Source: an uncultured Lachnospiraceae bacterium (GTDB lineage Bacteria > Bacillota > Clostridia > Lachnospirales > Lachnospiraceae). Taken from it: DNA of 33,102 bases. The notes under the pieces were generated by a model. The model had not been told where the DNA came from. It saw nothing but the letters and a program-made list of their open reading frames with translations, and searched no databases. The position numbers and the translations under genes were made by a program. Below are positions 1 through 7,788 of the stretch, piece by piece (position 1 is the first letter of the stretch; each line of letters begins with the position of its first letter). Location of the stretch: positions 1 through 33,102 of the forward strand of contig CAJUHG010000027.1 of assembly GCA_910586005.1 (NCBI GenBank). Direction: 5' to 3'.

Positions 1-60
1 TCTGAGGGTTTATAGGTATCCCTTGAACAACCTAAATACATTATACAAGGAGGCAAGTAT

Positions 61-3000
61 TTGAAAAATTTTATATGTATATTGTTATCTTGTCAATTGT
101 TAATTGCAAATGCACAAAGCATATTACCTATAACAATTGTGCAAAATAAAATAGAACAAGAAAAAATAATAGAAAATAAAACATTTCAAGAGGAAACAAA
201 AGAAATAGGAAAAACAAGAAAAGCAAAAGAAGAAAAAGAAACAGAAGAAGCAAGAAAAAAGAAAGAGAAAGAAAAAACAGAAGAAGCAGTAGAAGAAACC
301 AAAAAAGCAAGAGAAACAGAGGAAGAAGTAGAAGAAACGAAAGAAGTAAAAGAAACAAGAGAAGTGAAAGAAAAAATAGAAATGGAAGAAAAAGAAAAGG
401 AGGAAATTAAAGAAGATTTAGAAAAAAATTTTAGAATTTCAGAGTTATATTCATCAGAAAGAGAATTGTACAAGAAGAAAAGTGGTTATTTTTATATTTT
501 TGTTCGAAAAGAAGGAGAAAAGTTAGAAGATGGGGTTTGGTATCGAATTGCTATGAATGTTGATAGTTTATCTGCACAAGTTCCCCAAAAAATTAATTGG
601 AGCATGAAATATTTGAAAGAGCAAAAGGGAAGTGTTTCAAATATCAATCATTGGATATGGAGTAATTTACAATTTCTACCAACAGGATCTTCAGGGGATA
701 CAGGCGTGCATTCTTTGCAATTAGAGCAAAAGAAAGTCTGGAAAACGGGACAAGATGGGTATGGAACAAATCCAATATTTGGAGAATGGGCAGATAACTT
801 GGAAGATTTTAAAGAGATGGGACTGCCCTATCCACAAAGATATTATATGTTATGTGGACAATTTTTGTTTCAAATGCCTGGGTATCGTATGTATTTTGAT
901 ACATCTGTATTTGAAAATATGGATAGCATGGATATTGAGAAAGAAAATGCTCAAATACAAAAACAAGATGATAAATTGAATAAAGGAGAAAAATCTTGGA
1001 CTGGTGATGGATATTTTCAATTTGCCATTGATACAAATAACGTAGGAATGACAGCTTCAGGAGCTTCAGGAGAATTTCATCATTCTATTTATGGATTTTA
1101 TTTAAAGCCTAATAAATATACGATAAAGTATAATAAAAATGGTGGTACTGGAAGCATGTCAGCACAAAAAAATTTACAATACGATAAGACAAGTACTTTA
1201 AAACGTAACACATTTACACGTACTGGATATAAATTTACTGGTTGGAAGGATGAAAGTGGAAATTTCTACGATGATGAAGAAGAGATAATAAATTTAACAA
1301 CAGAACATGGAAAAACCGTTACATTATATGCTCAGTGGCAGCCAAATGAATTATTAATACTCTACCATGCAAATGGAGGTAGTACAAAATCTGATTATAG
1401 TTTACAAAATAATATTATAAGCAAGAATGGAATATATATAGAAAAACATGTTATTTATAATGAGACGGAAAAAATAAATCTACATAATGTTGGAAATCTT
1501 CTAAGACGTGAAGGATATCATATAGATCCATCAAATGCATGGTGTATAAAAAAGGCGAATGGAACAGCAATATCCCAAGAAGAAATAACCATTCCTAAAG
1601 AGTTACTAGAATTATTAAAAGATAGCAGTCAGATTGTAATATTATATGCTAATTGGAAACCCAATACTTTATCAGTGGGATATCATGCAAATGGAGGAGA
1701 TATTATAGGTACACCAAGCAGAGATATAACTACTTTTGTAAGTAATTGGACCTATCATACAGAGGCAAAAACTCCCGCTAAGATGTCCTCTTTTGGTTTA
1801 TCTAGATTAGGATATAAAAAGAAAATTGGAAAAGAGTGGAACACTAAGGCAGATGGAACAGGGAGAGCTTTTGACCAGAATGTTACATATCTAATGACAG
1901 ATTACGCACCAAATTTAAAAACTGGAAATAGAAATTTAACACTATATGCACAATGGGAACCAAAGATTTATACGATTCAATTAGATTGTCAACTCAAAAA
2001 CCCAAAAAATATAGGGACAGATGTGATTTATGAAAAATATGAAACGGGTTGGTATTTAGATGTAGAAGGCAGAAATATTCTACATAATAAAAAGATAAAT
2101 AAAAAAATTGAAATTCCCAAAAAAGAAGGATATCAGTTTAAAGGATATTTTACAAAGAAATCTGGTGGCATAAAAATGATAGATGCATCAGGAAATTTGA
2201 CAACGAATGGGATAGCAAACTATCAAATTTTACAAAATACTACTTGGTATGCACAGTATGAATATAAGATTATCTGTGAGGATTATGCAGATATTCCATG
2301 TGATTTTCAAAAGACAGATCTAGATGTTAGAGAAGATATAGGATTTTTAATCAATTATGATAAAAAGACTAAAAAGATAATTGTAAAAACCAATCAAAAA
2401 ACTTGTACTGTAACTTTAATAGGTAAAAAAGCAGGGATAAAAATTGGGAAATTTCAGTCTTCTATATTGGGCAATTCTATTTCTGCTACTTCAGAAAATA
2501 CAAAAAATATATTTCTATCTATGGTACCTTTAGAAGGTGCCGCATATCAAATAAAAATAACAGTAGAAGGAAAAATTATTTGTGATAGATTAATTTATTT
2601 TCAAAATGGAAGATTTCGTACACTTGTAAAATTAGGTGTAAAAGAAGGAAAAATAGTAAAACAAGGAACAAACATTTCTGGAAGTAGGTGGGGAACAGAA
2701 AGCAATTATTTTATGTATCAATATGTAGAGTGTTCAGAATTAAAAAATATTATAGCTCCTGGAACTGTGTATCGTTATTTTCAATATAAGGATGTTAATA
2801 TAGCATATAATGGAAATGGAGCGACTTTTGGAGCAAATATGTTAGAAACAGGCGTTTCTCTTGAAAATATATATCAACTCCGAAAAAATGAATTTACTAG
2901 AAAAGAAATTCAGACAAAACAGACAGTAGATAAAAAGAAATATAAATGTGAAGTAACATATGCATTTATAGGATGGAAACTTGGAACTGATAAATTTTAT

Positions 3001-4191
3001 CAAGAGCACGAACAAGAGGAATTAACAAAAATTTATGGAAATACAGTGAAAGCTTCTATGGATTTAAGTAAGACCCTAGAGCCTATCGAAACTTATAAAA
3101 TAGTCTCTCCAATAGTAGTTGAAAATATAATATTAAATCAAAATTTAATAAAAAATAAAGAAAAAATAGAAAATAAAAATTTAATAAATAAAAAAAAGGA
3201 ATTAAACAATACAAAAATTAAAAAAAATATATCTGAATATATTAATATATGCGCAGAATGGAACGCATTTCCTACTCTTGTGATAACACCAGGAAAAGAA
3301 CTAGAATTTTATGAGGGCGAAAGCGTAACAAAGGAAGATTTAATAAAAAATCTAATTGCTCATGATGAAGAAGATAATTGTAAAGATACTATTTTTTATA
3401 AAGAAAATCTAAATAATAAAATTAGAATTGTAAAAATATTTTATCCGAAATCTAAGAATGGAAGTCAAAAATCTTATGAAAAAATATATGAAGAGGATGT
3501 GGCAAAAGATTTTTTGTTAGACACATATTACCTGAAATTAGAACCTGAAGAAACTATAGAAGTACAGGTCACCTTTGCTGTTACTGATAGTAATGGGAAT
3601 ACTACAAAAGAAGTATTCCCAGTTAAAGTAAAATATAATAATTATCCAGAAATTAACAGTGAAGATATTTTTTATTATTTTAAAGAAGAGGCAAATAGAG
3701 GTGAGATTACAGAAGAAACATTAATAAAAAGAGCTATAGCAAAAGATATAGAAGATGGAGAAATTACCAATAAATTACAATTAAAAGATTTTAACCCAGA
3801 AATTATATGTATGCAAACGGAAGTTAAAACAGAATTTAATATTATATATCAAGTGGTAGACGCCTATAAAAAAACTACTTATAAAACAGTCAAACTTATA
3901 ATATGGGATGAAGAAGCTATCCTTGCAGAAAAACCAAAAGCTTATGTGAGATATATCTCTCCTAAATATTTAAATACATTAGAAGCGTATTCTATTTGGA
4001 GAGAATCTGATAATTATGAATATCTTACAGAAATTCTTTCAAATGAAGTACCCTTAGAAACATGGAATTTTACTCATAAAGATGTGCTTGCAATTAAAGA
4101 ATGGCTTGCAACAGGAGGAAAAGATAATTTTAAAATAGGACAAGAAACAAATAAAGCATTTTTATCAAAGTTTTCTTTTTGTAAAGAATAA
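61..4191 (+). CDS. Large secreted InlB-B-repeat (Listeria-Bacteroides repeat) protein
   Basis: The 1376-residue product starts at TTG 61, seven bases after a perfect AAGGAGG (47-53). Residues 1-18 look like a signal peptide ending in the cleavage motif ANA. Residues about 44-125 are almost entirely Lys, Glu, Thr, Val and Arg, giving a charged helix or coiled coil. Residues about 350-735 hold four divergent repeats with the family pattern: Y-x-NGG near the start, a GY-F-GW-like core and LYAQW at the end. A fifth, degenerate one begins near 911 (YNGNGATFG) and ends near 1065 (CAEWNAFP). Two Ig-like or DUF5011-like segments follow (about 1069-1190 and 1194-1285), then a roughly 90-residue tail. 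I see no LPXTG sorting signal, C-terminal membrane helix or choline-binding repeats, so release or non-covalent attachment is inferred. The class is usually linked to adhesion or surface display; the ligand is unknown. Confidence 0.85.
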   Translation: MKNFICILLSCQLLIANAQSILPITIVQNKIEQEKIIENKTFQEETKEIGKTRKAKEEKETEEARKKKEKEKTEEAVEETKKARETEEEVEETKEVKETREVKEKIEMEEKEKEEIKEDLEKNFRISELYSSERELYKKKSGYFYIFVRKEGEKLEDGVWYRIAMNVDSLSAQVPQKINWSMKYLKEQKGSVSNINHWIWSNLQFLPTGSSGDTGVHSLQLEQKKVWKTGQDGYGTNPIFGEWADNLEDFKEMGLPYPQRYYMLCGQFLFQMPGYRMYFDTSVFENMDSMDIEKENAQIQKQDDKLNKGEKSWTGDGYFQFAIDTNNVGMTASGASGEFHHSIYGFYLKPNKYTIKYNKNGGTGSMSAQKNLQYDKTSTLKRNTFTRTGYKFTGWKDESGNFYDDEEEIINLTTEHGKTVTLYAQWQPNELLILYHANGGSTKSDYSLQNNIISKNGIYIEKHVIYNETEKINLHNVGNLLRREGYHIDPSNAWCIKKANGTAISQEEITIPKELLELLKDSSQIVILYANWKPNTLSVGYHANGGDIIGTPSRDITTFVSNWTYHTEAKTPAKMSSFGLSRLGYKKKIGKEWNTKADGTGRAFDQNVTYLMTDYAPNLKTGNRNLTLYAQWEPKIYTIQLDCQLKNPKNIGTDVIYEKYETGWYLDVEGRNILHNKKINKKIEIPKKEGYQFKGYFTKKSGGIKMIDASGNLTTNGIANYQILQNTTWYAQYEYKIICEDYADIPCDFQKTDLDVREDIGFLINYDKKTKKIIVKTNQKTCTVTLIGKKAGIKIGKFQSSILGNSISATSENTKNIFLSMVPLEGAAYQIKITVEGKIICDRLIYFQNGRFRTLVKLGVKEGKIVKQGTNISGSRWGTESNYFMYQYVECSELKNIIAPGTVYRYFQYKDVNIAYNGNGATFGANMLETGVSLENIYQLRKNEFTRKEIQTKQTVDKKKYKCEVTYAFIGWKLGTDKFYQEHEQEELTKIYGNTVKASMDLSKTLEPIETYKIVSPIVVENIILNQNLIKNKEKIENKNLINKKKELNNTKIKKNISEYINICAEWNAFPTLVITPGKELEFYEGESVTKEDLIKNLIAHDEEDNCKDTIFYKENLNNKIRIVKIFYPKSKNGSQKSYEKIYEEDVAKDFLLDTYYLKLEPEETIEVQVTFAVTDSNGNTTKEVFPVKVKYNNYPEINSEDIFYYFKEEANRGEITEETLIKRAIAKDIEDGEITNKLQLKDFNPEIICMQTEVKTEFNIIYQVVDAYKKTTYKTVKLIIWDEEAILAEKPKAYVRYISPKYLNTLEAYSIWRESDNYEYLTEILSNEVPLETWNFTHKDVLAIKEWLATGGKDNFKIGQETNKAFLSKFSFCKE

Positions 4192-4224
4192 AAATTTTTC
4201 ATATTCTATCATATTATATAGTTA

Positions 4225-4268
4225 TATAGTTTTTAAAAATTGCAAATATAGTTTTTAAAGATTGCAAA
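4225..4268. repeat. Two tandem 22-bp units downstream of the surface-protein gene
   Basis: Positions 4225-4246 and 4247-4268 are adjacent copies of a 22-bp AT-rich unit (TATAGTTTTTAAA, then ATTGCAAA at its end) that differ at one base. The pair lies between the stop codon of the large surface protein and the hairpin that follows the lipoprotein gene on the other strand. It looks like a simple local duplication. Confidence 0.75.
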
Positions 4269-4310
4269 GGCACAAGGAAATTTTATTTTCATAGGATTAA
4301 CTTGTGCCTT
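4267..4310 (-). terminator. 10-bp hairpin downstream of the substrate-binding lipoprotein gene
   Basis: AAGGCACAAG (4267-4276) pairs perfectly with CTTGTGCCTT (4301-4310) around a 24-base AT-rich loop. It lies three bases beyond the dispersed palindrome that follows the minus-strand lipoprotein gene and probably marks the convergent 3' ends here. Neither strand has a clean T-tract directly after the stem, so function as an intrinsic terminator is uncertain. Confidence 0.5.
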
Positions 4311-4313
4311 ATA

Positions 4314-4356
4314 GTTCATGACAATACAAAGTTCACAAAGAAAGCTTTCTATTGTT
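4314..4356 (-). repeat. Dispersed 43-bp palindromic element, copy A
   Basis: Read on the minus strand, this 43-bp copy begins AACAATAGAAAG and ends TATTGTCATGAAC. It matches the copy at 6806-6848 at 37 of 43 positions with no gap. It starts directly after the stop codon of the lipoprotein gene, and a separate 10-bp hairpin begins three bases beyond its far end. The arms (AACAATAGAAAG against CTTT.TATTGT) can pair with each other. Confidence 0.8.
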
Positions 4357-5379
4357 TCACTTTGCTACTTTTTGGGCAAAAGAAGAATCCACTAAATCTT
4401 GATAGGAAGGTCTATTTGTAAGTTCTCCAGCATCTGAAAGAATGTCTAACAACAACTCAAAACTGGATTCTTCAAAGATAAGATTTTCTTTCCAAGTGTC
4501 TTGTTTGTGATATCTAGCAACGATTTTAGTAATTGTTTCTAAATCAGTTTCTTTAAATTGTGGAGAAATTAATTTTGCAATTTCTTCTGGTGTATGAGTA
4601 AGTGTATAATCTAAGCCTTTTTGAAGAGCAGTTGTAAATTTTTGTATAATATCAGAATGTTCCTTTAGATAACTAGCCTTTGCACTAAAGGCAGTATAAG
4701 GTACATAACCCGAATCTACACCAAGGGAAGCAATTACATAACCAGAACCTTCTGTCTCAAGCGTCGTTGCACCAGGCTCAAATTCAACAGAAAAATCTCC
4801 TTTTCCTCCGGCAAACGCAGCAGCAGTAGAACCAAAATCAATGCTTTGATCAATAGAAAGATCTGCGGCAGGATCAATATTGTTTTGTTTTAGAATATAT
4901 TCAAATACCATTTCTGGCATCCCACCTTTTCTTCCACCAAGAACTTCTTTTCCACATAAGTCAGACCAAGTAAAATTTGGCATTTCTTCACGAGCGATTA
5001 AAAAATTTCCAGCACGTTGTGTTAGTTGGGCAAAATTTACTACATAATCTGTAGAACCTTCATTATAGGTGTAAACAGTAGTTTCTGGTCCCATAAATCC
5101 AATATCTGCTTCACCAGAAAGGACAGCAGTCATGGTTTTATCTGCTCCAAACCCTGTAATAAGTTCCAAATCAATACCTTCTTCTTTAAAATATCCTTGT
5201 TCAATTGCAACATACATTGGTGCATAAAAGATGGAATGTGCAACTTCATTTAGTGTAACTTTTATTAAAGTTTTATCAGTTTTTTTGTTTTTTGAATTAG
5301 TAGAGCATCCTGTAATAGTTGTAAAAATAATAGTAATACAAATAGCTATTGAAATAAATTGAGATAAACTTTTTTTCAT
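4357..5379 (-). CDS. NMT1/SsuA-type ABC transporter substrate-binding lipoprotein
   Basis: The predicted 340-residue lipoprotein would capture a small ligand outside the membrane and deliver it to an ABC permease. I chose the ATG at 5379 because TGGAGGAATTT directly precedes it; an ATG six codons upstream has no ribosome binding site. A signal peptide ends in the lipobox ITGC, with Cys25 as the lipidated residue. The mature part opens with the fold typical of NMT1/THI5/SsuA proteins (FYAPMYVAIEQGYFKEEGIDLEL), then SGEADIGFMGPETTVY. Relatives bind pyrimidines such as the thiamin precursor HMP, sulfonates or nitrate. No permease or ATPase gene is adjacent, so this binding protein is an orphan here and its ligand cannot be assigned. 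The gene is followed by repeat copy A. Confidence 0.88.
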   Translation of the reverse strand: MKKSLSQFISIAICITIIFTTITGCSTNSKNKKTDKTLIKVTLNEVAHSIFYAPMYVAIEQGYFKEEGIDLELITGFGADKTMTAVLSGEADIGFMGPETTVYTYNEGSTDYVVNFAQLTQRAGNFLIAREEMPNFTWSDLCGKEVLGGRKGGMPEMVFEYILKQNNIDPAADLSIDQSIDFGSTAAAFAGGKGDFSVEFEPGATTLETEGSGYVIASLGVDSGYVPYTAFSAKASYLKEHSDIIQKFTTALQKGLDYTLTHTPEEIAKLISPQFKETDLETITKIVARYHKQDTWKENLIFEESSFELLLDILSDAGELTNRPSYQDLVDSSFAQKVAK

Positions 5380-5500
5380 AAATTCCTCCAACAACATGAT
5401 GATATCTTTAAGAAAGAATGGATGAATTATTTATTCAACCATTAGACCTTTTGTTTTTATAAAATATGTAGAAAAAGAAAAGTATGTTACCATTATTAGC

Positions 5501-5529
5501 TTGTAATTCTAAAATAAAACAGTTAAAAT
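5501..5529 (+). promoter_or_regulatory. SigA-type promoter for the PHP phosphatase leader
   Basis: The -35 box TTGTAA (5501-5506) and -10 box TAAAAT (5524-5529) are separated by exactly 17 bases. This predicts a start near 5536, about 100 bases upstream of the coding region. It lies in the divergent gap with the lipoprotein gene. Confidence 0.65.
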
Positions 5530-5535
5530 AATGAT

Positions 5536-5609
5536 GGTTGTTTCGTACCTACTTATATCCCTGAGGTGATCCGCCGCAAGCGGGAAATCTCTCAAAATGA
5601 GATTTTTTT
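5536..5609 (+). ncRNA. Short structured leader with a terminator-like end, upstream of the PHP gene
   Basis: The predicted transcript from about 5536 contains a GC-rich hairpin (CCGC 5571-5574 with GCGG 5580-5583), unusual in this AT-rich DNA. A second stem follows, AAATCTC (5585-5591) with GAGATTT (5599-5605), running into seven T residues (5603-5609). A terminated RNA of about 73 bases just before the PHP start codon fits an attenuator, a small riboswitch or a small RNA. I do not recognise a known class: TPP, SAM, purine, c-di-GMP, fluoride, ZTP, preQ1 and T-box core motifs are absent as far as I can read. Confidence 0.45.
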
Positions 5610-5637
5610 GTAGATTAAGAAAAGAGGAAGTAATTAT

Positions 5638-6357
5638 ATGTTAGATAAGATGGATTTGCATACCCACACCATTGCAAGTGGACATGCCTATAATACACGT
5701 AATGAAATGATTAAAGCAGCAACAGAACAGGGACTTGAAGTCTATGCTATTACAGAACATGCACCAGCTATGCCTGGAAGTTGCCAAAGTATGTATTTTA
5801 TGAATTATCGCGTATTACCAAGAAAATTTGAAAATATGACAGTATTATATGGAGTAGAATTAAATATTGTTGATTATGCAGGTCATGTAGATTTGCCAGA
5901 ATCTATATTACAAGAGATGGATTTGGCTTTAGCAAGTATCCATACACCTTGTTATACATCAGGAAGTATAATAGAAAATACAAATGCCTATATTGGGGCA
6001 ATGAGAAATCCTTATGTTAATATAATTGCTCATCCAGATGATAGTCGTTTTCCTATTGACTATGAAATTTTGGTAAAAGCTGCAAAAGAATATCATGTAA
6101 TTTTAGAAGTAAATAATGCTTCTTTATCTCCGAAAAGTTTTCGTGGAAATCCTAGAGAAAAATACAAGGAAATGTTAAATTTATGTATAAAATATCAAGT
6201 TCCTATTGTAATGGATTCAGATGCACATGTAGATATAATGGTTGGAAATCATAGATATGCACAAGAAATGTTAAATAGTGTTGATTTTCCAGAGGAACTA
6301 GTAATAAATTATCATTTAGAAGTGTTAAAAGATTATCTTAATTATGCAGGAGAATAA
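5638..6357 (+). CDS. PHP-domain phosphatase, YcdX-like
   Basis: This 239-residue cytoplasmic metal-dependent hydrolase belongs to the PHP superfamily. The expected metal ligands are visible: H8 and H10 (DLHTH), H41 (TEHAP), E74 (YGVELN), H102 (ASIHT), H132 (IAHPDD), and D195 and H197 (MDSDAH). Length and motif order fit the YcdX group, trinuclear-zinc phosphatases related to histidinol-phosphatase; the natural substrate is uncertain. The ATG at 5638 follows AGAGGAAG. The leader at 5536-5609 suggests conditional expression. A yerC-like gene follows 124 bases downstream with its own likely promoter, and there are no his genes nearby. Confidence 0.9.
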   Translation: MLDKMDLHTHTIASGHAYNTRNEMIKAATEQGLEVYAITEHAPAMPGSCQSMYFMNYRVLPRKFENMTVLYGVELNIVDYAGHVDLPESILQEMDLALASIHTPCYTSGSIIENTNAYIGAMRNPYVNIIAHPDDSRFPIDYEILVKAAKEYHVILEVNNASLSPKSFRGNPREKYKEMLNLCIKYQVPIVMDSDAHVDIMVGNHRYAQEMLNSVDFPEELVINYHLEVLKDYLNYAGE

Positions 6358-6400
6358 TACTTTTTATATAAGAATACTTTTTATAAAAGATAAAAATTTA

Positions 6401-6429
6401 TTTACTTCATAACTTTAATATGTTAAAAT
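6401..6429 (+). promoter_or_regulatory. Likely promoter of the YerC-type regulator
   Basis: TTTACT (6401-6406) and TAAAAT (6424-6429) are 17 bases apart, about 50 bases before the start codon. The -10 box is the same as that of the PHP leader promoter; the -35 box is a four-of-six match. Confidence 0.45.
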
Positions 6430-6481
6430 CACTACATAAAATAATGGTATAGACCACTAATTACATAAAGGAGAATGGCAT

Positions 6482-6781
6482 ATGAGCAAAAAAATAAGAA
6501 CGGAGGCCGTAGACCATTTGTTTGAAGCGGTATTAAGCTTAAAAAGTAAAGAAGAATGCTATACATTTTTTGAAGATGTATGCACAGTAAATGAATTATT
6601 GTCATTATCACAACGATTTGAAGTTGCTAAAATGTTGCGAGCACAGAAAACATATTTGGATATTGCTGAGAAAACGGGTGCATCTACTGCTACTATCAGT
6701 AGAGTGAATCGGTCATTGAATTATGGAAATGATGGATATGATATGGTGTTTGCAAGAATGGATGTAGATAAAGAGACATAG
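6482..6781 (+). CDS. YerC/YecD-family TrpR-related regulator
   Basis: The 99-residue protein matches the YerC/TrpR-like family in size and layout: an N-terminal helical dimerisation part with VCTVNELLSLSQRFEVAKML, then a helix-turn-helix in IAEKTGASTATISRVNRSL (about residues 59-79), and a GNDGYDM ending. It is probably a small dimeric DNA-binding protein, but its operator and any corepressor are unknown. AAAGGAG lies upstream of the ATG at 6482. Repeat copy B and a strong two-way terminator follow. Confidence 0.9.
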   Translation: MSKKIRTEAVDHLFEAVLSLKSKEECYTFFEDVCTVNELLSLSQRFEVAKMLRAQKTYLDIAEKTGASTATISRVNRSLNYGNDGYDMVFARMDVDKET

Positions 6782-6805
6782 TTTAAGCGTGATAACATAA
6801 TGATA

Positions 6806-6848
6806 AACAATAGAAAGCACGCTTCGCGAACTTTCTATTGTCATGAAC
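6806..6848 (+). repeat. Dispersed 43-bp palindromic element, copy B
   Basis: This copy begins AACAATAGAAAG and ends CTATTGTCATGAAC. The inner arms ACAATAGAAAG and CTTTCTATTGT are perfect reverse complements (11 bp). The centre holds a second small palindrome (CGCTTCGCG). It starts 24 bases after the yerC-like stop codon and is followed after six bases by a long terminator hairpin. It is the most symmetrical of the three full copies. Confidence 0.85.
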
Positions 6849-6854
6849 AAAAGT

Positions 6855-6921
6855 AAAAATCCGGAAAGGAAATGCCTTATGATATTAATATTAAAATTTA
6901 TTTCCTTATTTCCGGATTTTT
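6855..6921. terminator. Strong bidirectional terminator between convergent genes
   Basis: AAAAATCCGGAAA (6855-6867) pairs perfectly over 13 bp with TTTCCGGATTTTT (6909-6921). GGAAAT (6868-6873) then pairs with ATTTCC (6900-6905). A run of T follows on the plus strand and the complementary run serves the minus strand. It lies between the convergent yerC-like and DUF1836 genes. Confidence 0.9.
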
Positions 6922-6932
6922 ATCTATAAATA

Positions 6933-7598
6933 TTAGGATTCAAAATTTTTCATATGTTTTTCAGAATTTTTTGTATGTTTTTCTGTAGTAGTAACATTTT
7001 TAGTAGTTTGCATATCTATTATTTTTTCAATAAGTTGCTTTTTTATATAAACATCAAAGCTTAACATGCATAAAAAAGAAAAAAGTTGTAAATCATTTTT
7101 TTCTTCTTCTTTTATATTTTTATCCAAATTTAAAAAGGTTTTTTGGCTAGTATGATATTTTTTTGTAATATCTTCTTGAAGATTTAAAATTTCAGCATTT
7201 TCTAAATGAAATACCTCAGAATAGATATTTTCTAAATTTAAGTTTATATCTGAAGCAAAATAGCGTTCCATAATTGGATTTAATACAGCCTGAATATCTC
7301 CAATACTTAGAATATTTTTAAAATAATAAATAAAAATTAGAGCCAATAAATGTTCTTTGGAGTATTTTTTCTTTACAGGAGGAGGAAGTAAGTTATTTTT
7401 GGCATAATTGTTAATCATGGTTTTTGTAAGTACTTTATCTTCTGGATAACGCTTAGAAGTGGCGAGTTGTGCATCCATAAAAGTAGTTACCTGGTCCATA
7501 TATAAATCAATATTGGGAAGTTCCTCTGGTTTAATATAATCAATGCGGGAAAGGCTATCTAATATACTATTTAATAGATCTTTTTCATCAATTTTCAT
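6933..7598 (-). CDS. DUF1836 domain protein
   Basis: The DUF1836 signature is clear near residues 58-95: LTKTMINNYAKNNLLPPP, then KKKYSKEHLLALIFIYYFKNILSI. The segment resembles a MerR-like winged helix-turn-helix, so a regulatory role is plausible but unproven. I chose the ATG at 7598 (221 residues) because GAGGTGA precedes it; an upstream in-frame ATG at 7619 has no binding site. The last 25 residues are Lys/Thr-rich and low in complexity. It is transcribed divergently from the signalling operon, from a good promoter in the shared gap. Confidence 0.88.
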   Translation of the reverse strand: MKIDEKDLLNSILDSLSRIDYIKPEELPNIDLYMDQVTTFMDAQLATSKRYPEDKVLTKTMINNYAKNNLLPPPVKKKYSKEHLLALIFIYYFKNILSIGDIQAVLNPIMERYFASDINLNLENIYSEVFHLENAEILNLQEDITKKYHTSQKTFLNLDKNIKEEEKNDLQLFSFLCMLSFDVYIKKQLIEKIIDMQTTKNVTTTEKHTKNSEKHMKNFES

Positions 7599-7617
7599 TT
7601 GTTTCACCTCAAAAATC

Positions 7618-7646
7618 ATTATATAGTATTAAAAACCAGATAACAA
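7618..7646 (-). promoter_or_regulatory. Promoter of the DUF1836 gene
   Basis: On the minus strand, TTGTTA (7641-7646) and a perfect TATAAT (7618-7623) are 17 bases apart. The predicted start is only about 15 bases before the chosen start codon at 7598. Confidence 0.65.
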
Positions 7647-7682
7647 GTGTTTTGTGTTATTTTATTCCTGAACACTTTTTTC

Positions 7683-7711
7683 TTGACACAAAATTTCACA
7701 GAAAGTATACT
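7683..7711 (+). promoter_or_regulatory. Promoter of the kinase/chemotaxis block
   Basis: A perfect TTGACA (7683-7688) is followed after 17 bases by TATACT (7706-7711), giving a predicted start near 7718. Just upstream, AAGTGTT and AACACTT form an inverted repeat (about 7645-7677) followed by T residues; it could be a terminator or an operator between the divergent genes. Confidence 0.8.
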
Positions 7712-7788
7712 TAGAACAGTGAAAAATCATCATATTATGGGAACAGTAAGTTGAAGAAAAAAGTACCATTTGGGAAGGGGCAGAAATT

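Noticed and set aside
1..60. Promoter for the large surface protein (TTGAAC at 23 and TATACA at 42)
   Set aside because: The spacer is only 13 bases and the -10 candidate overlaps the ribosome binding site; the true promoter probably lies outside the window.
4225..4268. Start of a CRISPR array
   Set aside because: The two 22-bp units are directly adjacent without spacers, and no cas genes are present.
5521..5637. Possible TPP riboswitch, suggested by the divergent NMT1-type gene and a CTGAGG string
   Set aside because: The conserved TPP core (CTGAGA with ACC...GAACCTGATC-like parts) is missing, and the hairpin reads toward the PHP gene rather than the binding-protein gene.
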